A stretch of DNA of 53,390 bases from Boseongicola aestuarii (GCF_900184815.1 NZ_FXXQ01000017.1:1-53390), one strand, 5' to 3'. Shown: positions 41,817 to 51,275, numbered from the stretch's first letter. Notes: generated by a model not told the origin, from the letters alone. Program-made: numbers and translations.

Positions 41817-42917
41817 ATGGACCGCTGGACAACATCGCAGGTCAAAGCCTGGTGGGATGCCAAGCCTTGGATTTGTGGCTTTAACTTCCTGCCTTCAACG
41901 GCCGTCAACTTTCTCGAAATGTGGCACCGCGAAACCTTCGATCTGGCCACCATCGAACGCGAGCTTGGCTGGGCCGGTAACATTGGCTTCAATGCCGTTC
42001 GGGTCAACCTCCACACACTGATCTGGGAGAACGACCGGGACGGTCTGATCGAACGCCTCGGCGCATTCATGGACGTCGCGCGGGCTCACGGAATGGAAAC
42101 CGTACCCTGCCTTTTTGACGACTGCGGCTTCGGCGGCATCGAGCCTACCTACGGCCCTCAGCCCGACCCCGTCCCGGGTATCCACAACAGTCGGGCCGTC
42201 GCCTGTCCGGGGCGCGATGTGGTGGTTGATCCAACCCAAAGGCCGATGCTGGAAGCCTATGTACGCGACCTGATTTCGACCTTCCGGACCGATCCACGGA
42301 TCGCTTTTTGGGACATCTACAACGAGCCGGGAAACCGGATGGAGTTCACCAGCGGCGGGTTTTCTCGGTATGGCGGAGATCTTGACGTCCATTCAATGTC
42401 CCTCATGACAAGCGCCTTTTCGTGGGCGCGCGACGAAACACCTGTGCATCCGCTGACCGTCGCCGCATGGACGACGCCGCTGCCCGGCGAAGATGCGCAC
42501 CCTTACCAGACCGAGATTGACCGGGCCGCACTTTTGCACTCGGATATCATCACCTTCCATGCCTATTGGAAGGCCGATCAGGTCGCGAGGTTCATCGACT
42601 TTCTATCGGTTCTCGACCGACCCATGCTTTGCACAGAATGGATGGCCCGGGCGGTGGACAGCCGCATCGAAGATCAACTCGAACTTTTTCACGACCGCAA
42701 AGTTGGATGTTTCCAATGGGGTCTTGTTCAGGGCCGCACCCAAACCCACCTTCCATGGCCCGATGATCTGGTAAGCGCGCACGGGGGCTCAACTGATCGC
42801 GACATCTGGTTTCACGACCTCCTCCATCCAGATGGCAGGCCTTTCGATCCTTTCGAGATCGAGAAAATCTCAACTCTAACTGGCAAACAGCCCGGTCGAG
42901 ACAGAAAGAAGGCGTGA
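41817..42917 (+). CDS. Cytoplasmic glycoside hydrolase (clan A / cellulase-like)
   Basis: A 366-residue glycosidase with a TIM-barrel fold of the GH5-like clan. The acid/base glutamate is E170 in DIYNEPGN and the nucleophile is E274 in LCTEWMAR, the order and spacing of retaining clan-A enzymes. There is no signal peptide, so it should cleave sugars after import by the linked ABC transporter. Ribosome site ggggaag. The exact substrate (beta-linked oligosaccharide) is not clear. Confidence 0.85.
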   Translation: MDRWTTSQVKAWWDAKPWICGFNFLPSTAVNFLEMWHRETFDLATIERELGWAGNIGFNAVRVNLHTLIWENDRDGLIERLGAFMDVARAHGMETVPCLFDDCGFGGIEPTYGPQPDPVPGIHNSRAVACPGRDVVVDPTQRPMLEAYVRDLISTFRTDPRIAFWDIYNEPGNRMEFTSGGFSRYGGDLDVHSMSLMTSAFSWARDETPVHPLTVAAWTTPLPGEDAHPYQTEIDRAALLHSDIITFHAYWKADQVARFIDFLSVLDRPMLCTEWMARAVDSRIEDQLELFHDRKVGCFQWGLVQGRTQTHLPWPDDLVSAHGGSTDRDIWFHDLLHPDGRPFDPFEIEKISTLTGKQPGRDRKKA

Positions 42918-43030
42918 GCCAGCCTTGGCAGAAGATGGAACGAGCGAATCCTATTTTTGAGCGCGATTACGGACAAAGCAAGAAATGCCATTCTGATTGA
43001 GATCCTCAATCGGTTCCGAAAACCACCATG

Positions 43031-43100
43031 TCTGCTTCGTCCGCAAAGCGGACCTTGATGCGCCTCAGAGCGAATGCCAGTACTTGGCCCAGAGGGCTCA
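43031..43100 (+). repeat. Dispersed intergenic repeat, copy 11
   Basis: Reads ctgcttcgtccgcaaagcgg, then cagagcgaatgccagtactt and agagggctc; a second half (aacccgccgcaattcgctgc) follows at about 43103. Found in the gap 42918-43222; no further signal was recognised there. Confidence 0.65.
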
Positions 43101-43222
43101 GAACCCGCCGCAATTCGCTGCTTTTTTGACCGGAGCTTCTCTCAAATAGAACATTAAATGGGCAAAATCACTTTATACAGATGCACGAACCTCTATGCAG
43201 GTGAATAAAGGAGAATAATTCA

Positions 43223-43699
43223 ATGCCTATAAAGCTTTTCGCAATGATGCTAGCCGGAAGTCTGTTTGCCGCAGGTGCGGCTGTCGCTTGCCCCAATTAC
43301 AACTTGTCCGGTGAAAGCTATGAGGTTTCGGGTAGCTACCTTTACTCGCCTCGCTCACTCACTGTCCGAGCGGGCGGACCACATTCTATAACTGCATGCG
43401 GCATCAGACCGAATACCGACCGGGGACGGGGCTACGTCACTGAAGCGCCTGATTTTACGATCCATTTGAGCGGTATGAGTGGGTACTCACTGGTAATGAG
43501 CGTTGAAAGCGAATGCGACAGCGTTTTGCTGATCAATACCGGAGCGAAAAACTGGTACTATGACGACGATGACAATGGTGCTTTAGATGCTCGGATTTCT
43601 CTAAGCCGTCCGTCAAACGGTTGGTTGGATATTTGGGTCGGAACCCATGATGGCGCAGTCTGTGATGCGCGTCTGGTGCTGGAAACTTTCAATAGGTAG
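43223..43699 (+). CDS. Secreted small beta-domain protein (PPC-like)
   Basis: A 158-residue exported protein. Signal peptide about 1-22 (FAMMLAGSLFAAGAAVA). The mature part has four or more cysteines (C23, and others near 58, 98 and 147) and a C-terminal beta domain with WYYDDDDNGALDARISLSRP and LDIWVGTHDGAV, reminiscent of pre-peptidase C-terminal domains. A strong ribosome site aaggaga is present. Role unknown, likely periplasmic or extracellular. Confidence 0.8.
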   Translation: MPIKLFAMMLAGSLFAAGAAVACPNYNLSGESYEVSGSYLYSPRSLTVRAGGPHSITACGIRPNTDRGRGYVTEAPDFTIHLSGMSGYSLVMSVESECDSVLLINTGAKNWYYDDDDNGALDARISLSRPSNGWLDIWVGTHDGAVCDARLVLETFNR

Positions 43700-43838
43700 G
43701 ACAATTGGTGGTCGCGGTCGACGCGAGCCGGAGGCTCGCTGATTCCACCGCCAATTTCAGCTTCGCCAATAATTCGCCCGTCGCTTCCGAACTGCTGCGG
43801 GCGGTTATCCGGCAGACGCCGCTTCACTGCGGAACACT

Positions 43839-44207
43839 TTGCGCTGTTTCAGACCAAAGGTGCTGCAAACACGGAGTTTCAAATCGCAACTCTATTCTCC
43901 CACAAAGAGTAGTCCCATCGAAACGCAAATAAGAATCCAGAATGTCCTAGATGCGCATGCCGTGAAGGCCGCAAACAGCGAATACGACCGCGCGGTGTGC
44001 AGACTCGCTGTAGCCGCGGCGAGGAAGACTGTCTGGGATTGCCTTGACGGCACGGATCCAAATGTCGATGAAAAAATGCTGGTTCAGAAGTTGCTGGACC
44101 TGCACGCCAGTTATTATGATCCGGACGGAGAATATACGTCCGGAAAGGGTACGATCGGCGATCTGATCGCTGACATTTGTGGTGCTTTAAAAAATTGCGA
44201 TCCATGA
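43839..44207 (+). CDS. Hypothetical protein, start uncertain
   Basis: This frame encodes up to 122 residues from a TTG codon at 43839. The part from about residue 30 onwards (IQIRIQNVLDAHAVK-like start, EYDRAVCRLAVAAARKTVWD, then LLDLHASYYDPDGEYTSGKG) looks like real coding sequence, while the first 30 residues do not. No good ribosome site with an ATG is found. It may be a small gene with a non-standard start or a truncated remnant. Function unknown. Confidence 0.35.
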   Translation: MRCFRPKVLQTRSFKSQLYSPTKSSPIETQIRIQNVLDAHAVKAANSEYDRAVCRLAVAAARKTVWDCLDGTDPNVDEKMLVQKLLDLHASYYDPDGEYTSGKGTIGDLIADICGALKNCDP

Positions 44208-44373
44208 ACATGCCAGAGATGTGGAGAGCAGTTTGATGCGCGGGATGCCTCGTTGGAATGACCCACGTTCCAATTTCCGTTTTTGCAAAGACTGACTGGC
44301 CTCAAGCCCCGGGTTTTGCAGAGTTACAAAAAATAGGCCAACATCCGTGAAATCGGGAAAGAAGGGAAATTTC

Positions 44374-45120
44374 GTGTATTTTCGAGCTCTACTTGCTTGC
44401 GCTTTCGCTATGGTAGCCACAGGCGCGTACGCCTCATGCCCGAAACCCAACATTTTACCGTCTGCGGTGGGTTGGGAGGTGAAGAAACAGGATGGCTTCT
44501 GGATTGCATATTCGGACGTCTACCCGGGTCTTGAAGTGCCTCTGCATATGGCGTCGCCAAGCCAGCCGGAGATCTACGAGTTCGTAACCCTGCCGCGCTA
44601 TCAAAACCGCATTGGACTGTTGCAATATTTTGCCGGAGAGCCCGGGACCTCCTACTTGGTTACCCTGGTTCACAACGCTATCGTGGACTTGAGCACCCTG
44701 ACCGTGATCGGTGACGCAGCATTCACTGAAGACTGTGTGCGCACCAAATGGACCTGGCATGACAACAGAGTCGACACCGATACTGCCTATGGGCTCGAAG
44801 TGTTCGACTTGAGCCGGTCTCCGGAACCGGTCATGCTGGATTTTGATACAGACCACGGCACTTGCAGCACTGGGTTCCAAGTCAATGATGGCGGAGCGAA
44901 GTTACACGCCGGGCCTAGTGAAGAATTTCCAGTCGTCGCCATCTTAACCGCAGGGATAGTGGTCGCCGGATGCGATCATCGGGACGGCTGGGAAGGTATT
45001 ATCGAAGGGCAAGACGAGACCTGTAGCGTTGGAATTTCGGTCCCTGAGCGGATACCCTACACTGGACCCTGCCGCAGCGGTTGGATCGACCAAAGCCTGG
45101 TGACGCAAATCTACGGGTAG
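44374..45120 (+). CDS. Secreted protein with C-terminal SH3-like domain
   Basis: A 248-residue exported protein starting at GTG 44374, which follows gaaggg; an earlier GTG at 44347 is possible. The signal peptide is MYFRALLACAFAMVATGAYA. The central part (about 25-165) is a beta-rich unknown domain. The C-terminal part (about 170-248) has SH3b features: GGAKLHAGPSEEFPVVAILT and RSGWIDQSLVTQIYG. Similar in build to the SH3b protein at 2428-3462. No catalytic residues identified. Confidence 0.75.
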   Translation: MYFRALLACAFAMVATGAYASCPKPNILPSAVGWEVKKQDGFWIAYSDVYPGLEVPLHMASPSQPEIYEFVTLPRYQNRIGLLQYFAGEPGTSYLVTLVHNAIVDLSTLTVIGDAAFTEDCVRTKWTWHDNRVDTDTAYGLEVFDLSRSPEPVMLDFDTDHGTCSTGFQVNDGGAKLHAGPSEEFPVVAILTAGIVVAGCDHRDGWEGIIEGQDETCSVGISVPERIPYTGPCRSGWIDQSLVTQIYG

Positions 45121-45276
45121 AGCCCTTTAACAAAACTTTCAGTGTGAATTTGCTTGAGTGTCTGTCGTCAGAGTTTTGGAACCAATGGAGGCCTAAACTG
45201 AGAGAGTGTTCGGCTCATCTGGTTGGTTTGTTTATCAGACTCCGCGATCATCAACGAATCCGTCCCATGCCGTATG

Positions 45277-45346
45277 GCGGCTTTGTCCGCATTGTGGTCA
45301 TTGGTGCGCGGCGCAGCGAATGACGGCTTTGAGCCCAATGCGGACA
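45277..45346 (+). repeat. Dispersed intergenic repeat, copy 12 (best preserved)
   Basis: Reads gcggctttgtccgcattgtg, gtcattggtgcgcggcgcag and cgaatgacggctttgagccc, then aatgcggac. It lies in the gap 45121-45609, whose remainder shows only A/T-rich sequence and no gene. Confidence 0.8.
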
Positions 45347-45609
45347 TTTCCCGCCACCCTCGGCTAGGTTTTCAAGTGTGTCAGCGCTCTCAGTGGAAAT
45401 TATGGAAAAAATCTCTCGAAAATCGAGTTTAGTGCAGCCTAAGAGGCTTTTGCCTATGACTCAAATATTTTGCCGAGGCTACATGAAGCCAGGATAGATA
45501 TTGAGGGTAAGCAGCCGTGTATTAGCTTTGACATCACCACAAGAACTACTATTTGGCCTCAAGATGCAATGATGCATTCCGTGAAAAGCCTGGGACGGAA
45601 GTACTGCTG

Positions 45610-47013
45610 ATGAAAAAGCCAAAAGCTGAGAATTCAAATAGATTGGTTACCGCAGCCCGTTTTCGGCTAAGCCTTATTTCACTGGTGGCATGCCTTTTTT
45701 CCATGTTCCCTCAGCAGATGGTTTTTGCGCAAGACAGTGTGGAGACAGCACCGAAAGACTTCGCAGAAATTCTAGCGGATTCAGTAACTGCGGGCGTCGT
45801 CGACGAAAGTACCCGTGATCCGGTTACGGGCCTGTCCAGTGAGCTGCTTGACCCGGCTATCTTGCCCTCAGAGCTCGAACTCAGACTCATTCCATTAACC
45901 AAGAGCGAACTTGAGATTTTGGCTCCCGCGTGGCTGGAAATCGTGCGCGCCAAGACAGAGAGCGTCATGGCCGCACAAATCGCTATATCCCGTACGGATG
46001 CCGATGTAGAGGACGCAGCGCGCGGAAATTTGACGGAGCTCGTTCTTGAGCGGGGCGCCCTTTTTGACAAATACAGCAAGGTCGTTTCGGCTTGGGAGAA
46101 GAAGGGCGGGGATGCGCAGCTCATCTCAGAATATCGCGCATACAGATCATCAGTCATCGTTGAAGAAACACGAACGTCGGACTACCAGACACTATATGCA
46201 GAGGCGGTGCGTTGGCTTGTCGACCGCGACGGTGGGATCGCCGTGGCAATCAACTTAGCGGTTATTGTGGGGTCTCTGCTGGCGCTTCTTATTTTTGCAG
46301 CGACGATCCGCAGATTGGCACGCGGCTGGCTTGGGCACGTCCCCAACCTTTCAAAATTGCTTCAGGCTTTTATCGTAACGCTGATTTATTGGTTGGTGCT
46401 CGCGATTGGCCTTATGGTCGTTCTTTCCGCACTTGGTATCGATATCTCTCCAGTTTTCGCACTGATAGGTGGCGCGTCCTTCATCCTTGCTTTTGCTTTT
46501 CAAGATACGCTCGGAAATCTGGCCAGCGGCCTTATGATCATAATCAACCGTCCGTTCGACGAAGGGCATTACGTAGATATTGGCGGTGTCGCGGGAACGG
46601 TCAAATCAGTGAGTATTGTAGCGACGACTGTTATTACTCCAGACAATCAGGTGATTGTCATCCCCAATAAAAATGTCTGGGGCAATGTCATCACCAACGT
46701 GACGGCGAGCAAGACAAGACGCGTTGATCTTGTTTTTGGCATATCATACGAAGATTCTATCCCGGAGGCATTGAAGGTAATTGAGAAAGTAACACGGGCG
46801 CATCCGCTCGTCCTCGACGATCCAGAAATTGTCATACGCGTTCATGAACTTGCCGACAGCTCGGTAAACTTTATCTGCCGTCCTTGGACGAAAACTTCTG
46901 ACTACTGGGCGGTCTACTGGGACCTGACGCAACAGATGAAGGAGGCGTTTGACGCCGCCGGCATTTCGATCCCTTACCCTCAGCAGTCCTTGCATATTCG
47001 CTCTGACACGTAG
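45610..47013 (+). CDS. MscS-family mechanosensitive ion channel
   Basis: A 467-residue small-conductance channel homologue with a signal peptide (residues about 14-40, LSLISLVACLFSMFPQQMVFAQ). A periplasmic coiled-coil-like domain spans about 45-195. Three membrane spans follow: about 205-230, 248-272 and the pore helix FALIGGASFILAFAFQDTLGN near 280-300. The beta domain follows (ASGLMIIINRPFDEGHYVDI) and then the C-terminal alpha-beta domain (VITPDNQVIVIPNKNVWGNV). MscS channels open under membrane tension on hypo-osmotic shock. Convergent with the next gene. Confidence 0.92.
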   Translation: MKKPKAENSNRLVTAARFRLSLISLVACLFSMFPQQMVFAQDSVETAPKDFAEILADSVTAGVVDESTRDPVTGLSSELLDPAILPSELELRLIPLTKSELEILAPAWLEIVRAKTESVMAAQIAISRTDADVEDAARGNLTELVLERGALFDKYSKVVSAWEKKGGDAQLISEYRAYRSSVIVEETRTSDYQTLYAEAVRWLVDRDGGIAVAINLAVIVGSLLALLIFAATIRRLARGWLGHVPNLSKLLQAFIVTLIYWLVLAIGLMVVLSALGIDISPVFALIGGASFILAFAFQDTLGNLASGLMIIINRPFDEGHYVDIGGVAGTVKSVSIVATTVITPDNQVIVIPNKNVWGNVITNVTASKTRRVDLVFGISYEDSIPEALKVIEKVTRAHPLVLDDPEIVIRVHELADSSVNFICRPWTKTSDYWAVYWDLTQQMKEAFDAAGISIPYPQQSLHIRSDT

Positions 47014-47035
47014 TTGGGGTGTCGCTCCATAAATT

Positions 47036-47536
47036 CTACTCCCATTTTGCACCCGTACTGCGCCAGATCTTTTCTTGGGCGTCCCAAACGCTGGCGACAA
47101 CGCAGGGCGTTGGGTTGGTACCCTCACATTGCGAGCCATGCACATCCGCAAGAAGCACGCGGAATGGGCCAGTGCTCGCCATGTCCCATCCCTGATTGAG
47201 AAGCGAAAACAAACGCTCCTCGACCAAGAAGTGAGACATGCAACCACCTGTCCCGCAATAGAGCGACACAGCGGTAGAACAGGCAAACCCGGCTTCGTCC
47301 AAAACCCAGTCCCGCTGGATGTCTCCATCGAGATCAACGCGGTGAACGGCTCCTAATTTAAGGGCGAACTGTCCATTTTCGAAATCGGAGCATGCCTGCT
47401 GTGCGGCCTCGACTTTTTCAAGCAGCTGTGTGGGCAGCTCGGACAAGTCTTGCGCCTGTGCCGAAGCAGTGCAGAAGGCCGCGCAGATCGCACAGAAAAC
47501 AACCACCCGTGCGCCTGCGCCGGCGTGACTACCCAT
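47036..47536 (-). CDS. Secreted protein of unknown function
   Basis: A 166-residue exported protein, start MGSHAGAGAR at 47536, signal segment VVVFCAICAAFCTASAQAQ. The mature part has eight cysteines, in pairs such as CSTAVSLYCGTGGC, and a calcium-type loop DLDGDIQRDW, which resembles EF-hand-like short motifs. The frame upstream to 47653 belongs to the overlapping neighbour. It follows the 258-residue gene by 49 bases on the same strand. Function unknown. Confidence 0.75.
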   Translation of the reverse strand: MGSHAGAGARVVVFCAICAAFCTASAQAQDLSELPTQLLEKVEAAQQACSDFENGQFALKLGAVHRVDLDGDIQRDWVLDEAGFACSTAVSLYCGTGGCMSHFLVEERLFSLLNQGWDMASTGPFRVLLADVHGSQCEGTNPTPCVVASVWDAQEKIWRSTGAKWE

Positions 47537-47585
47537 TCCGACTATTCGGCTACCAATGTCCGCATTTCCAGACCTTCCATACGGC

Positions 47586-48362
47586 TCAGTTGCATTGATC
47601 ATAGGTGTAATCGCCCAATTCAATCCAGTTCCGGGCCCCATCGCTGAAGACAAGAAACTCTGACCTATCTTCGCCCAGAAGAGCGACCTGAAAGCCTGCC
47701 GGCGTCTGAGAGTTACCGAAGAAGCTGTACGACGTCATCGCACGAACTGTCTCGCCATTGACGGTCACGATGGCGTCCCATTGGTCGCCCGGCTCTCCCA
47801 CGATGGCATACTCGATGACCCTCTGAACGGCGCCACCTCCGCAGTAGACAATGCCTTCGGGTACCTCCACGCTTGGTGACTGAGATGCCGAAGTGCCAGA
47901 GTTGCACGCTGTGCGCAGTGATCTGACGGCTGCCGACGAGCCTTTAAGCGTGAAGATGCCATACGTGATATCTTGATCGACCATCGAGAGGTTCAGAACT
48001 GCGTTCTTCGCGATCTGGTCCAGAACAAATTCAAAGTCGCCCCGATCGAAGAAACGGACTTCGACAGGATAGTTGTCGGCGATCGAGATTTCGGAGTTTA
48101 TTGATCCCGCCTGGAATGCGCCAACCTCCGTCGAGCCGTTCTTCATGAAGCGGAACGACAGGCCTTGCTTTGAAACGATATCCTCTGCGTCTTCATAACC
48201 CGCTGGCGCGAAGCGAACCCGATCGCATTGCAGTTCCAGCGTCATGTTGCCGTTCTGGATGAAGGCGTTGGCATTGGGCGGACCGCTGAAATTCCAGTCA
48301 GCCGTTGCAGGGGATGACATCATGATGGAGAGGAATGTGCCGGCGATTAGATGTCTCTTCAT
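47586..48362 (-). CDS. Secreted protein of unknown function
   Basis: A 258-residue exported protein, start MKRHLIAG at 48362 with aagaagg upstream and a signal peptide ending SSPATA. Two features stand out: cysteines in LRTACNSGT, IVYCGGG and YDQCN, and repeated beta-strand-like stretches (MTLELQCDRVRFAP; VTVNGETVRAMTSYSF). No domain recognised. Probably co-transcribed with the next gene. Confidence 0.75.
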   Translation of the reverse strand: MKRHLIAGTFLSIMMSSPATADWNFSGPPNANAFIQNGNMTLELQCDRVRFAPAGYEDAEDIVSKQGLSFRFMKNGSTEVGAFQAGSINSEISIADNYPVEVRFFDRGDFEFVLDQIAKNAVLNLSMVDQDITYGIFTLKGSSAAVRSLRTACNSGTSASQSPSVEVPEGIVYCGGGAVQRVIEYAIVGEPGDQWDAIVTVNGETVRAMTSYSFFGNSQTPAGFQVALLGEDRSEFLVFSDGARNWIELGDYTYDQCN

Positions 48363-48436
48363 AGGTAACCTTCTTAGCAATTTAGCAATGTCTCGTAAGG
48401 CCGCTGAAAACCCTCTAAAGGGGCTAGGTCATCGGC

Positions 48437-48952
48437 CTACACCGCAGGTGGGCCATAATCATTCGTACCTTCCTGTGAAGGTCGGCTTAGCCACCAGATC
48501 ATCAGTACCGAAAGTATGAGCTGAAGTACCCCGACAACCATCAAGCCGGTGACGCCGAGAAGGGCCGCTGGGCCTCTCAACGCATCAGGGTCGTCGGCGC
48601 CTTGCTCGAGAACTGAAAACACGGCGATGCCACTGAACAGCATGAACATAGTCGCGATGCCCAGAGCTGCAGGCAGGAGCAAGTACCAGCCTGGTCTTCC
48701 CGTGTCGTGCAAACGACGCCATCCAGCGGCAAGCATGGGTACAACAATGGCAAGCTGGAAGATCGGAGTGAAGACTTGGCTACTCTCTCCAGTTTCAGGG
48801 TTCACGCCGAAAAGTGAGGCGTCGACGATTGCCAAAACAATGCTGAAGATGATTACAAATAGCACAAACCACCAGTACTCGGACCGCACCGCGCGCCCCG
48901 AAAAAACAAAGTATTTTGCGAGGCAAGTCTTGATTGCTTCAACGAGACCCAT
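48437..48952 (-). CDS. DUF805 membrane protein
   Basis: A 171-residue protein with the DUF805 pattern: VEAIKTCLAKYFVFSGRAVR at the N-terminus, RSEYWWFVLF and MLAAGWRRLHDTGRPGWYLL. Four hydrophobic spans are predicted. The start MGLVEAIKTC at 48952 fits the family; the frame opens upstream to 48991. Function unknown. Confidence 0.9.
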   Translation of the reverse strand: MGLVEAIKTCLAKYFVFSGRAVRSEYWWFVLFVIIFSIVLAIVDASLFGVNPETGESSQVFTPIFQLAIVVPMLAAGWRRLHDTGRPGWYLLLPAALGIATMFMLFSGIAVFSVLEQGADDPDALRGPAALLGVTGLMVVGVLQLILSVLMIWWLSRPSQEGTNDYGPPAV

Positions 48953-49115
48953 GTGTGTTTCACTCCCCGAAAATATTGACAGATACGTCAATGATAAGAA
49001 GAAACATAACGCAAGAATTGGTCAAGCCGCATAATAATCTGCACCTGCAATGGACCGCTATGTTCGCACAGCAGTGATTCAAGCGTAATTGCTACTCTGC
49101 TCCGCAGCGAACGGA

Positions 49116-49184
49116 TACTTTGTCCCGCAACTCGGTCATTCGTGCACGCCGCAGTGAATGACTGTATCGAGCCCGAAGCAGTCG
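49116..49184 (+). repeat. Dispersed intergenic repeat, copy 13
   Basis: Reads tactttgtcccgcaactcgg, then gcacgccgcagtgaatgact and gtatcgagcccgaagcag. It lies between divergent genes (gap 48953-49341), so it sits upstream rather than downstream of coding sequence. Nothing else was seen there. Confidence 0.7.
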
Positions 49185-49341
49185 TAGCTTTCTTCCCCTG
49201 CCTCACTTTATCAACTCCCAGTCTCACAAGCAGAAGGAGAGAAGTTGTGCCAAGTAATTCGCTTTTCTGAATGCTCTTTTTGGGAGATCAAGATTTGATC
49301 CTGATCAACGTTCGAGAAAGTCGCTTGCGTAGTTTATCATC

Positions 49342-50160
49342 ATGAAAAATGTCCGCGCGATACTCGTCTGTTTTTGGGCATTGGCGAATGCCGCATCTGC
49401 CGACAATACACTGGTGTCGCTTGAAGAGGATGTCCCATTCGGAGCATTGCCACAGCAGACTCTCGATATCTATTTTCCGAAAACGGCGACGTCGAGCACA
49501 CGAGTACTTGTTTTCTTTTACGGGGGCGGATTCACGAAGGGCAGCAAGGCGAATATCCGTAGATTGGGGCAATCATTCGCAAGCAAAGGGACGATAGTGG
49601 TTGCGCCCAATTATCGCCTCTACCCCGAAGTGGCTTTCCCAGAATTTGTGCAAGACGCCGCTTTGGCGATATCCTATGTGTGGCGAAGCTTGCGCGACGA
49701 GGACGGTCGCCCTCGACCAATTGTTATTGGTGGTTGGTCAGCCGGTGCCTATATTTCTGCCTTGGTTGCTTATGACGATAGATATCTTGAGGCAGCGAGT
49801 GGTTCGCAGGTAGTAGTAAATGGATTCATTGGGTTAGCAGGTCCCTATCAGGGAGGGCTTTGTTCCGGACAGAGCTGTCCGCATATCTTCCCGAAGGAAA
49901 CCAAACTCGATTGGTCGGTTTCACGCTTTGTAGATCCCACCGACCCTCCCATGCTTTTGGTGCGAGGCACGCATGACATGTTTGTTGACGCTAGCAACCT
50001 CACCAAAATGGCGGCGGCCGGGGAAGCAGCGGGTATAGGTGTGTCCACTTTAGTGGTTAGGAACGCATCTCATGAGGACTTAATTTCAGAGTTGCACGAG
50101 TCGGATTCTCTCGTCCGAACGGCAGTAGATGCTTATCTCAGAGAAGTCGTCGGCGACTGA
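49342..50160 (+). CDS. Exported alpha/beta hydrolase (esterase/lipase-like)
   Basis: A 272-residue hydrolase with a signal peptide ending ANAASA. Oxyanion motif FFYGGGFTKG (58-67) is a variant of the HGGG block of hormone-sensitive-lipase-type esterases. Nucleophile Ser133 in GGWSAGAY, acid Asp212 in GTHDMFVD and His244 in NASHEDL complete the triad. Location should be periplasmic. It likely hydrolyses a carboxyl ester; substrate unknown. Confidence 0.85.
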   Translation: MKNVRAILVCFWALANAASADNTLVSLEEDVPFGALPQQTLDIYFPKTATSSTRVLVFFYGGGFTKGSKANIRRLGQSFASKGTIVVAPNYRLYPEVAFPEFVQDAALAISYVWRSLRDEDGRPRPIVIGGWSAGAYISALVAYDDRYLEAASGSQVVVNGFIGLAGPYQGGLCSGQSCPHIFPKETKLDWSVSRFVDPTDPPMLLVRGTHDMFVDASNLTKMAAAGEAAGIGVSTLVVRNASHEDLISELHESDSLVRTAVDAYLREVVGD

Positions 50161-50174
50161 TTGCCACTACGAAT

Positions 50175-50246
50175 GGCAGCTTCGTCCGCGCAGCGGTCAT
50201 TGGTTCTTTCTGCAGCGAATAACTGCTTCGAGCCCAAAGCGGACGG
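50175..50246 (+). repeat. Dispersed intergenic repeat, copy 14
   Basis: Reads ggcagcttcgtccgcgcagc, ggtcattggttctttctgca, gcgaataactgcttcgagcc, then caaagcggacgg; starts 14 bases past the hydrolase stop. Confidence 0.75.
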
Positions 50247-50353
50247 ATCGAAAACCGGGCAACTTCACTTCGATTTGCGCTAAGTCAACAACCGCTTCAG
50301 CAATTTTGCCTAGATCGCTTAGCACAACTTACACTAGCGAGGGAGAGGTAAGA

Positions 50354-51085
50354 ATGTTGTCGCGGCTCTTTCAAATCAGCTTCATCGCATGCCTTTCTGC
50401 ACTGGTCGGGACAGCCCATGCTCAACAGGATCAAGACAAGAACGAACTGGAGATGGTCTATATCGGTGCTTCTTGGATGCAGCACGCAGCCAACCTATTC
50501 TCGCAACAAGCTGCAAAAGACCTTGGCGTAAAAGTGAACTTCTGGCAGCGCAATACTGGTGGTCAAGTCGCGATTGCGACGGCAAAGCTTGCGGCTGGTG
50601 GTCAATGGGACATCGTCGATGATGCCGACATTATCGTCATAATGATAACCGGCAATTTTGGGCGTCGAGTCGGTTACTGTCTGGATACCCCCAGCGAAAA
50701 CCCTTTCAGTGAGGCACCTGAGGACTTGAGAGAAGATGTTGAAGAGTTCCTAGCGGAATTGGACCGAAACGTTGATCTTACCAAGACGATGGTGAGGATT
50801 GGCCTGCCAGCTGTGAAGCCGCATTTCCGATCGCAATGGGTCGAGCGCGACAATGTGAGTGAGTGTAGTAAGGCTTGGTCCGCTCTCTTGAATCAATGGA
50901 GAGAAGTCGCGGCGGACTACAGGATACCGGTCATCGATGTGACGCGCGCGTGGAACGGTAGCGATGCGACCGCTGCCTCTCCCGAGGAGTATTTCGTATG
51001 GGATCGAACTCACCTGAACGAGCAAGGCGCCGAGGCTGTTGCCGCCCTTATTCGAGCTGAGGGCTATGCGCCCCTCTCACCTTAG
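50354..51085 (+). CDS. Exported SGNH-hydrolase-like protein
   Basis: A 243-residue exported protein. Signal peptide about 1-23 ends GTAHA. Block I is YIGASW with nucleophile candidate Ser40; block V is WDRTHLNEQGAEA with Asp217 and His220, the spacing seen in GDSL/SGNH esterases. The usual G and N blocks are not sharp (NTGGQ and ITGNFG are candidates). Start at 50354 is set by gggagaggt. The longer frame upstream runs over the previous gene and is rejected. Confidence 0.75.
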   Translation: MLSRLFQISFIACLSALVGTAHAQQDQDKNELEMVYIGASWMQHAANLFSQQAAKDLGVKVNFWQRNTGGQVAIATAKLAAGGQWDIVDDADIIVIMITGNFGRRVGYCLDTPSENPFSEAPEDLREDVEEFLAELDRNVDLTKTMVRIGLPAVKPHFRSQWVERDNVSECSKAWSALLNQWREVAADYRIPVIDVTRAWNGSDATAASPEEYFVWDRTHLNEQGAEAVAALIRAEGYAPLSP

Positions 51086-51204
51086 CGACGACGGCTCTGT
51101 GCACGTTACCTGCCAGCTACCGTCGGCGTTAGATTTCTAGCCGAGCTTCAGCTTGGATCGGTGTGCGCCAATTGATTCTGGTCGGCATGACGTTCTTGGT
51201 GTGA

Positions 51205-51275
51205 ACGGCTTGTCTCGCAACTCGGTCATTTGTGCTCGACGCAGCGAATGACGACTTAGAGCCCGGAGCGGCCAT
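51205..51275 (+). repeat. Dispersed intergenic repeat, copy 15
   Basis: Reads cggcttgtctcgcaactcgg, then gctcgacgcagcgaatgacg and acttagagcccggagcgg. Located in the gap 51086-51611, whose remainder holds no gene I could support. Confidence 0.65.
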
